From contig WACJ01000007.1 in NCBI GenBank assembly GCA_008973525.1, positions 1,488,001-1,552,000 on the forward strand: a stretch of 64,000 nucleotides of DNA, given 5' to 3'. The notes beneath the pieces were generated by a model, which was given only the letters and a program-made list of their open reading frames with translations, did no database searches and was not told where the DNA came from. Below are positions 55,834 through 64,000 of the stretch, in pieces. Position numbers and translations under genes: made by a program. The DNA is from Stenopsyche tienmushanensis. Taxonomy: Eukaryota > Arthropoda > Insecta > Trichoptera > Stenopsychidae. Numbering within the stretch: the first letter of the stretch is position 1; each line of letters opens with the position of its first letter.

Positions 55834-56231
55834 TAACATTTTACAGCCCATGCTCGCATAAACGCATGATGAAAATGACATAAATTTAGCTAGAAAAAAT
55901 GTTTTAAAATACTTGAAATAGATTTACATTTATTTCTAGATATGACAGTACACATATATGCCAATATTATAATCTTATAAAATATGTATAAATGTGATCC
56001 ATTAACAAAATACAGCAAATTGTTCAACAGAACATAACATGAAAAAAATATCAATTTTTGCATTTTATCATACTGATACACGCACCACACATTGAAAACC
56101 ACTGTTATGTTTATATATATCGATGCTGTAAACTCCAATATAGACAACATTGAAAATTTGTTTCGGTCTATTAGCTGGTTTATGAGTTTTATGAATTTCT
56201 TGCGAAATCGCCCGGACTTTAAAGTGTTAAT
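55834..56231 (-). repeat. TTAA-associated repeat family T3, near-complete
   Basis: One end reads TAACATTTTACAGCCCATGC; the other CGCCCGGACTTTAAAGTGTTAA. These are diverged inverted repeats with TTAA at the right. The interior shares CACGCACCACACATTGAAAA and AATTTCTTGCGAAATCGC with 42175-42494. The 128-codon minus frame across it is repeat-derived and low-complexity. Confidence 0.6.
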
Positions 56232-56881
56232 GATGCCATTGACAATGCTTTTTTTTTGAACCGTGCAAGGAATCATGGCATCTAGAATGTGGTCAAACGC
56301 GTGTTATATCGAAAAATAGGAATGCTTGACAGTTCGTTGATCGCAAGAAGGATATGGGATCTGGAAGCGAATATTCTATTATTGGAAATGGCTCCCGAAG
56401 CGTTTTCTATGCTTGTATTTGATGAATTTTTCATAAAGAGATTGCCTTAATGCTTTTCAAAATATCGCAGAATTATACAGTTTTGACTGACTGTCAGTTG
56501 TTATTATGAGAATTGAGAATTTGATCAGCTTACACCTGGGTTTTTACTTTAACTATAAATAAGTCTTTTATGTTAGGAATGGGTAAAATACATTCATAAA
56601 GTCAATGGCCCCTTGTGGTGGTTTCTCACTTGTACAAATTTTGCATTGGTACTTTCTGTAGCGTTCTGTTTCTATGGCGTGGTCCTCATCTCGACGCTAT
56701 AGAAGGGTTGGCTGTATATCACTACTTATACATTCATCTTTATAGGAAATACATTTTAAATCTATAGCCGTAATTATTTTATAAAGAATCTTCAAATGAT
56801 CAACTTAAATCTGCACTCTTCATAGATTGTAATGTTTATTGATAATAAATTCAAACTGATTATCTAAGCAGATTATCAGAG
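56232..56881. other. No gene seen
   Basis: AT-rich. About 56660-56710 shares TTTCTATAGCG..CTTCTATAAAGTGG-like text with about 33695-33740, hinting at a further minor repeat. Confidence 0.3.
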
Positions 56882-57403
56882 TACATTTAAACTTTTTTTT
56901 GTGCGGTAGATCCGCGGAAAACCGCACAAAAAAAGCTATGACTTGCACTGAAAAAGTGAAGATGCATTCCATGTATTTTAAAAAGCGCATAACTTTGAAA
57001 CATCTGTATAAAATATATCCAAAATCGCATAAAAAAAGTTAATAAAAAAATGGGAAAAAAATAAGGCATAAAATAACATTTTTGGTAACATTTAAAGGAT
57101 GTCTAACATCGGGCAGAAATAATAGAGGGTTATATAGAAAAGATTCGCACCCAGTTTGTAGTAAATTAATTTATTAAAACTAGAGATATGATGTCAACCG
57201 TGTTGAAAAAAATAGTTTCGAGAAAAACGCGTTAAAAGATTTCATTGTGGTAGGACGGTCCAAATTATCGCGACACTAAAATAGCTATAACTCCGTAAGT
57301 AGTTGGAATTTTGGAAATTCCCTTGGAGAATATTTTTTTTAAATTGTCCAAACATTGGAGAAATGCAAGAATCATCGAAATCGCACAAAAAGAAGTTTCA
57401 GTG
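56882..57403 (+). mobile_element. pogo-like element P2 carrying R2 sequence
   Basis: Left end TACATTTAAACTTTTTTTTG, right end CGCACAAAAAGAAGTTTCAG..TGTA. After the P2 block TAACATTTAAAGGATGTCTA, R2 sequence follows (GAGGGTTATATAGAAAAGAT; CAACCGTGTTGAAAAAAATA; TAGCTATAACTCCGTAAGTA) and then P2 resumes. R2 therefore lies inside this copy. Confidence 0.65.
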
Positions 57404-57644
57404 TATATGTAATATATTTTACTCATGATTTACTAATATTAATTGTTTATAATTATCGATTGTATCATAAATATGGTAATGGACCATTGCTACATGACAA
57501 CATTCATTCAAATCAAATTCCCAGTAACGTATATAGTTTCTAGTTAAATTGACCACGGTTTACCGTTTCCTGACTTGCGGTCGCGATTAAACCTAGTTTC
57601 TTGACGATATCCACCCCATTTTTTTCTTCTAGATATAACACATA

Positions 57645-57891
57645 TTAACACAAGAACGGCGGGTGATTTTTTGCAATACTGCTTTATTTAAATTCTCACT
57701 AAAATATGCCAAAAAAAAATAAAATATACTCTTAAAATGATGTATCGTGTTTAAAAAAAATCATTGTGTCGAATTATAAAAACATGTCTCATGATTCGAT
57801 ACATTTTATGAATTAATTTTCTCGTGTCTCGCGATTTATGCACAGTCTTTGCGAATGCCAGAATTGTCGTGTTCCGCCGTTAACGTGTTAA
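57645..57891. mobile_element. Complete 247-base TTAA-flanked MITE (family T2)
   Basis: TTAACACAAGAACGGCGGGT and CGCCGTTAACGTGTTAA are inverted ends with TTAA at both edges. The interior holds TTTTTTGCAATACTGCTTTA and TTATGCACAGTCTTTGCGAA, shared with 61317-62083. Confidence 0.68.
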
Positions 57892-58970
57892 TATTAAATT
57901 TTTTCAAACATTCATCAAAGGATTGACAGTCGAAAATTTGTGTTTGAAATCAAATCTCTATGTGTAAAACGTTGATATTCCAATAAAACATTTGATGTAT
58001 TTTATACATCTACAGCCTCCTTGAGAGTCAACAAAAATTATCTGGCACTTCTGGGAAAAACGTAAAAACGCTTGTGTACTTTGGATCTTTTTTAAACTTA
58101 AAAAAAACATGCGCCCTAAAAAGATAATGTGGAATCATGAGTATTTTGTCAAACTGTCAGCATCTCGTTTTTGCCACACGCATTTTTTCCGGATAATTTG
58201 CCCGATGAAAATATTCCCTGACCCTGTTCGCAGTTATACCAATTCTTCCGTGTCATGTGTCGAATCCTTATTTTGCTTGAACATTCATCCAATTAATTTT
58301 TGGCTGAGTGACCTTCTTATCATATTGTAGAAAATACCACTTATATAATGACATTGAATTTTTCCATGGTCTGAAAATGTATAGTCGTGACTAGAGCTTC
58401 CAGCTGGAATCACTTATGGCCATTCTTAATCTCCATTAGCAGAAAATTGTATATAAATAAGTTTATGTTCGTCCATTACATAGTTTCCTCAGTAGTCCAT
58501 TTAGCAATGACCTCATTAGTAATGGATTTATGTAATAAGTTTAACTCTTTAATAAAAGGAATGATCAATATTATCCATGTGTTGAATCATGGCTTCGAAC
58601 CGATATTTTTTTCGGTTCTGGTTCTATTCCCAATCTTTCGGTTATGGTTTTTGCTTCGGGAAAATAAAGGTTTTATCGGTTTTAATATGAACGATTTGTT
58701 AGTTAACGTATTGTTTTAAATAAATAATTGAAAGCTTAATTTATTTAACGAAAGCATATTGACTGGAAGCTTGGGAATCCCAACTTGGAAGTATATATTA
58801 CTAAGGAAACAAATTGAAATCTGGGAATCCCAGATTTCAAGCTAGAATATTATCTGAAGCACAAATTTTGGGCTTTTTTTCAAGTTCAACAAAAAACAAA
58901 CAAAAAATATTTTTTATATACATTTATCAGATATTTATTGACATTTTCAGAATATACGAAAAAAATGTAA
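57892..58970. other. No gene seen
   Basis: The plus frames at 58109-58330 and 58387-58719 have no domain. About 58590-58680 is a CGGTTCTGGTTCT-type simple region also hinted at near 5000 and 6550. A perfect inverted repeat GAAATCTGGGA-A-TCCCAGATTTC lies at 58816-58838. Confidence 0.3.
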
Positions 58971-58974
58971 GGGG

Positions 58975-59175
58975 CATTTTTTTTAAGTCATTTTTGACAA
59001 TATTTTTTTTTTTAATCTGTTAGGGGCGATAGAAGATTATATAGAGAAGATTTATACCAAATTTAAAAAAGTAAAACTGTTTATTACAACGTGAGATATG
59101 ATTCGTGTTGAAAAAATATTAAAAGATTTTTTTCAAAAAATATTTTTAAAATATTAGACTAAAATACTCCCTTAA
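58975..59175 (+). repeat. R2 repeat fragment
   Basis: TAGGGGCGATAGAAGATTAT followed by ATAGAGAAGATTTATACCAA and GTGTTGAAAAAAT are the left portion of R2; the TAGCTATAACTCC part is missing. Confidence 0.5.
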
Positions 59176-59280
59176 TTTAACAGAATAAAAAAAAAATAGT
59201 AAAGATTACAGTATTATGTTAATACAAAAAGCAACTAAACTCTTTCGCTTAAGACGTCTATCGAACTGATAAAACCAATC

Positions 59281-59893
59281 TACACTCAAACATTCTTTTT
59301 GTGCGATTTCGAAGTTATGCGGTTTTTTTTAAAGCTGTTTTTTTTATTTCATAACGTATCGAGATATTTTGAATAAAATAAGAAATAAACCATCAACACT
59401 AACCGAAATATGGAAAAATATTATAATTTGGTACTGTGTAAATCATATTGCATCTGTTATCGCTGATTTACGAACGTCCTTTATTCTGATTTAGATTTAA
59501 AAAAAAAATATTTTGCATTTTTCCAATGTCTCGACTTTTGAAAATACATTCTCCAAAGGAATTTCAAAAATTCCAACTTTTCTTTATAACCCTCTATTAT
59601 TCCTAACCGATTTATATCAAATTTTATGTATTAACTATAAGATTTTTTCTTTAAGTTAGGCACTAACATCTAATGCAAGACGTTCTTTAATTGCTATATT
59701 TTATTTGCCTATTTTTTTAATTATCTTTTTTTATGCGATTTTGGATATATTTTATATAGCTGTTTTAAAGTTATGCGGTTTTTAAAATCCATGCAACGCA
59801 TATTCACTTTTTCTATGCAAATCATAACTTTTTTGTGCGATTTTTTTTTGGAAACGCATCTACCGCACAAAAAAAGATTTAAGTGTATTCAAA
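59281..59893 (-). mobile_element. pogo-like element P2 carrying R2 (reverse)
   Basis: TACACTCAAACATTCTTTTT at the left and GCACAAAAAAAGATTTAAGTGTA at the right edge bound the copy. The inverted P2 block TTTTTTATGCGATTTTGGAT lies on the right side, and a reversed R2 piece (CTCCAAAGGAATTTCAAAAA; TATAACCCTCTATTATTCC) is in the middle. It has the same P2-R2 order as 56882-57403. Confidence 0.65.
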
Positions 59894-61316
59894 TCGATTT
59901 CGTTCAGTTTCGATTCTGAAGTACAAAGAGTCCAGTGACGCAAAAATGCATATCGGATTCGCTCCTACACTAACTGAGTAACTTACCCCCGCGAATTCGA
60001 GACTGGGTGGTTTTCCATTTAAGATATAATTATAAGAGTTGTTGAGAGCTTATGCTTAAAAAATATTTTTTATGATGTGTTTGAATTGTCCAAATAGATT
60101 TATTAAAATTTATTTAATTTATTCTCGAATTGCGTTTAATTCACCCCTACAATGTCTTATATTGCAAATGTAATGTAGTATGCGGATGATTTTCATATTT
60201 CTTATTGCTTCATTTGGTAGATGTTTTATATATGAAAACGTGATTCGAATATCAATCAGATTGTCTCCTTCAGGCGTCTCCCGTTCCATCTTTCTATGGA
60301 TATTTATAAATCTCGAATCCGAGTGGTGTAACCACATTCTGTTAGTTTTAAAGTTTCAATACTAAAAGCAATAGTTTGTTTTGTTATCGTCAAAGACGAA
60401 ACCATCAATCAATTGGATTACTTTCGACACACTATGATCTCTTGGCTGTCAAAAAAGATCGTATCGATCGATAATAAGGACGTTTTTTTCAAATATCATT
60501 GCCCAATGAAAATAAGCCAAAATGATATACATAATACCAAACATGTCGCTTAAACATAATAATTGTAATTGATCAATATGTTCGAAATTTCAAAATTGTA
60601 TTTTTTCGTTACATTTACGATTGGATTGACTTTTTGGGTCAAGTTTCTTGATTATTGCTTTTATCACATGTAATTTGTTTATTAAAATTCAAACAGCTAT
60701 CTCTTCGCTTTTATGTTTTTCCATATTGCACGGTCGATAGCTTGAATGGTTTCGAATTACGTAATTCGGCTGATTTGGTCGTTAAGTCAATGAGGATGAC
60801 TAAATCGTGAAAGCTATTCAAGACAATTTTAATGAGCACAATTTACTTTTTGAACCTTATCACACCTTCATTTACAGCAATTGGCGCGAAATTTTTTATA
60901 TGAGCCTCGACTTCATGCTGCTTCTTATCTTATCTCGGTATAAATTTAAAAAAAATCAGTTTAAAGCCCTGAGTTATTATACAACCAACCAGCGACGGTC
61001 GTTTTTGAAGCTTGACCGGTTGCTTTTTTTTTGAGGCTGATCAAATACCACTTTTTTTATGCAGTTCAAATATAAACTGGAAATTTGTTTTAGTTTTGGT
61101 CGTCTTTGCATTGAGGAATTTCTCCAGTTTTTGGCCTCTTGTTTGTTTTTAACCTCTCGTTTTTATGATTTTAACAGAGAGTAATCCTTGGAAATAAGAT
61201 TTAGAAACATGCCTCAAAAATTAACACTTGACTCTTTGACGATTTCATTTAAAAACTAATTGAATTTCATTTATACATCGATATAGTTACGTCTTTGTTT
61301 TGTTCGAACAAATGGC
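59894..61316. other. No gene seen
   Basis: AT-rich. The minus frame at 60119-60337 and plus frames at 60180-60365 and 60807-61034 are unrecognised. No repeats of this window are obvious. Confidence 0.3.
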
Positions 61317-62083
61317 TTAACACAATTACAGCGGGCGTTTTTTTGCAATACAGCTTTTTTTTTAAATTCTCACTAAAATATGCAAAACTTTTGAACAATG
61401 TTTGCAGATTACGCACATAAGCACCAAAATACAAAAAAAATCTTTTACACGTTTTTTTGTGCGGTAAATTCGTTCCATGGATTATAAAAAACCGCATAAC
61501 TTTGAAACAGCTATATAAAATACATCCAAAATCGCACAAAAAAAGTTAATAAAAAAAACGGGAAAACAATAAAGCAATTAAAAAATAACATTTTAAGGAT
61601 GTATTTCATTTTATTTTGTTAGTTTTACTTTTTTTTTAAATACCTAGAAAATAAATTTTGACATAAATCTGGTAGGGATAATAGAGGGTAGTTGGAATTT
61701 TGAAAATTCTTTTGGATAATGTATTTTTAAAAGTCGAAACATTAAAAAAAAGCAAAAACGAAATCAAATTTAAAAAAAAATTCAAAGCAGAATAAAGGAC
61801 GTGTTCCAAATTATAATATTAGTATTTTTCCAAATTTTGGTTAGTGTAAATGATTTATTTCCTATTTTATACAAAACATCTCGATACGTACTCTTTATGA
61901 AATTAAAAAATTGCTTTAAAAAAAACCGCATAACTTCAAAATCGCACAAAAAAATTCGCACAAAAAAATTTTTTGAGCGTATATTGAGAATGATAAATTT
62001 AGGCAAATGAGTAAATTTTATTCATGATTTTTCTTGTGTTCCACGGTTTATGCACAGTCTTTGCGAACACGATAATGTGTTAA
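61317..62083. mobile_element. TTAA MITE T2 with a P2 element nested inside
   Basis: TTAACACAATTACAGCGGGC at 61317 and GCGAACACGATAATGTGTTAA ending at 62083 are the T2 ends. The T2 interior is split: TTTTTTTGCAATACAGCTTT and TTCTCACTAAAATATGCAAA remain at the left, TTTATGCACAGTCTTTGCGAA at the right. A P2 element of about 0.55 kb (61440-61990: GTTTTTTTGTGCGGTAAATT..CGCACAAAAAAATTTTTTGAGCGTA) lies between. P2 transposition thus post-dates this T2 insertion. Confidence 0.65.
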
Positions 62084-63689
62084 AATATCCATTTATATTT
62101 TTCATAAACATAAACATATTTTATCGGGGATGTTTCACTCATCAAATATAATTTATTAACTTCATTTTTGGGGTATGAATGTTAGGATTATGCTAGTTTT
62201 TACATAAAAAAAATGTTTTAAGTTCTTGTTGTGTGTACGTTTAATTCGTATTTATCTTGCGTCTCTTGACAGATAATTTCTCTAAATGAAATAACTCAGG
62301 GTGGAAACACGTGTTGTTTTTTTTTTTGGGGTAGTTCCATATTTGCATTGAAAAAAAAACTTTCCCAAACCGACACGTAATATTACCATATGGGCGAGCC
62401 AACAAACACAACACCCAAAAAATAGGTCAGAGGTCGAAATATTTTGGCTCTTATGAGACATTTGGGTATTAAATTGAGGCAAAAAATCTACACGAATTTG
62501 TGACATATTATCTGTTCGTGGTACATCATCGGGTCGTCGCATAAGTTCTGTCCTCTTTAGATATTTTTTATGGTCAAAATCCCACCTGTGGTTGAATTCT
62601 TGATGAATTGTAATATGGATACTTAATATTTTTTCGCATAAATTTGAAATTAAACCCTTATACAGGATGCAAAAGGGAATCTACATAAAAATAAAAATAG
62701 GTTGTTTCTATTCCTACTCGTAATATTTTAACACATTCCTCATCAGAAATGCTTATATTGTGTTATTTAAAATATTTTTCGCAAGTTACGATTTGTTTAT
62801 ATATACATCGTATAAAGATTATCAACAAATTTATAGATTTATTTCGTCTAATAAATGTTTCAAATTCTTAAGTCGTTGTTATGTCACATGGTTGTTAAAT
62901 GCCAATAATAATTTTAATTTTGTAATATTTCTGGCAGTGAAAGAAGACGACCTCCGTCGCAGTTGGATTGACGATTTGACGAGATTCCATTCTTGAAAAT
63001 GTCAAATCCATCCAAAACCTGCAAATCTAAAGCCTGAAGACGATATCCATATCTGCGATTTGAGGCTCAATTTAGCAATTGTTCTTTGGATTTTTTCGTT
63101 GATCGTATAGATCAACTGCCAAATATGTCATGATTGTTATTCAGCACATCTGAATCATTTGATTTATAATATTTTCGATTAGCGAAGGTGATTATTATTG
63201 AGGCTATAAATTTTCTTCAAAAATATCTTTTTGAACAGCATTCTACCCATAAGGTAGCCATACGTTCAGGATGCATAATTATAAATGTCAGATCGATAGT
63301 GATATATGTGATTTAATGATAGGCATGATTTAAAACATTGGGTTGATATTTATAGAGTTTTACCATTTCAATATGTAAGCCATTAGTTTCAATCCATGTC
63401 GTTAAGTAATCACCAAAAGTCTTAGGAAAGAAAGTTATGTAGGATTAATGTGTAGAACTTATATTTCACGAAACATTTTTATTATGAAATCTGTATTAGT
63501 ATGTAAAAAATTATATTTCATACAAAGATGTAAAGAAAATATGGTTACGTAATTTTGTTTTATCTTATCGCAAATCTGTATAAAACCTTCATTTGAATAT
63601 AATTTAGTCTGCATATCGAAGTTGGTCACGTAGCCTTATTGTTTTAACACTAATGATCGATGATACAACATGTGTATCATAAGGATTAG
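62084..63689. other. No gene seen
   Basis: A GTCGCATAAGTTCTGTCC motif at about 62535 looks like a mariner-type terminal repeat, but no transposase is readable in the 86-codon minus frame beside it. The rest, including the plus frame at 62760-62996, is AT-rich and unrecognised. Confidence 0.3.
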
Positions 63690-63975
63690 GTAGCAGATAT
63701 GTGTCCTTCTTTAAAAAATGCAAATTTAGACCGCCTAAATCGTAATGGATCTTTTTGTAAATTGGCATGCGAGTATAGCATAGGACGATCCACAATTTAT
63801 GATGCAAAAAAGAACCACTAGAACCTTGTATTATCATCGTTTTACGGATTACAAGGTACTTTTTTCCAAAAAGTTCTGGACTACAAGGGGTCGGGGGCAG
63901 TACTCTATAGTCCGACAAATTGAACAATCCGACACTGTCATGCAAAACGTCTGCCAGATTACCGCTGTTTGTTAA
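63690..63975 (-). mobile_element. CAG-ended MITE (family A), partial
   Basis: CGCCTAAATCGTAATGGATC, CTACAAGGGGTCGGGGGCAG, CTATAGTCCGACAAATTGAA and AGATTACCGCTG match the left half of 21592-22035 in reverse. The terminal CAG end is damaged. The 113-codon frame across it is repeat-derived. Confidence 0.65.
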
Positions 63976-64000
63976 TATGCCTTTTTTAACAAATTTGCAT

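Noticed and set aside
55890..56276. 128-codon minus-strand open frame
   Set aside because: It runs across the T3 repeat and is made of I, F, Y, L and N residues without motifs.
58387..58719. 110-codon plus-strand open frame
   Set aside because: Part of it translates a simple GGTTCTGGTTCT-like region and the rest is hydrophobic low-complexity; no domain seen.
1..64000. CRISPR arrays, operons, ribosome binding sites, rRNA, viral integrations
   Set aside because: No regularly spaced short repeats, no bacterial gene order, no rRNA-like stretches and no readable viral protein were seen. The sequence is eukaryotic.

Overview
This window is AT-rich eukaryotic DNA, almost certainly from an insect. 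The signs are a spliced coding segment with a short 75-base intron, degenerate Tc1/mariner, Tigger/pogo, hAT and piggyBac transposases of arthropod type, and no operon structure. No complete protein-coding gene can be read. The only well-supported host coding sequence is a pair of small plus-strand exons at 30529-30718 and 30794-30831. They encode most of a C1 (phorbol-ester/DAG-type) zinc finger with the compact spacing I associate with tensin-family proteins. The rest of that gene is not visible, so much of the window may be intron of one large gene; this is inference.

Two GC-richer patches may also be genic. At 45184-45489 an open frame of 101 codons starts right after an acceptor-like TTTAG and ends 15 bases before an AATAAA; its product is not recognised. 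At about 51496-51913 lies the most CpG-rich block of the window, open on both strands. It is a candidate promoter/first exon with undecided orientation.

Everything else is mainly transposon debris and unrecognised sequence. Recognisable transposase remnants: mariner (about 3.2, 17.8, 23.2, 28.6, 31.8, 36.2, 39.7 kb), Tc1 (38.1 kb), Tigger/pogo (2.1, 39.1, 41.6 kb), hAT (10.0, 15.1 and, weakly, 53.7 kb), piggyBac (22.8 kb), and one likely LINE ORF2 tail (4.7 kb). All have stops, frameshifts or truncations. They sit among short non-autonomous elements: two pogo-like families ending in TACACTT, one CAG-ended family with TA flanks, at least four TTAA-flanked families (piggyBac-like target choice), and a family with a mariner-like end. 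Several are nested, giving a relative insertion order.

Stretches of lower repeat content (about 10.4-11.1, 20.7-21.5, 24.4-25.1, 27.1-27.6, 29.1-30.5, 40.4-41.0, 55.2-55.8 kb) look unique and are candidates for conserved non-coding DNA. I could not run any search, so family names rest on motif recognition and repeat boundaries are approximate.
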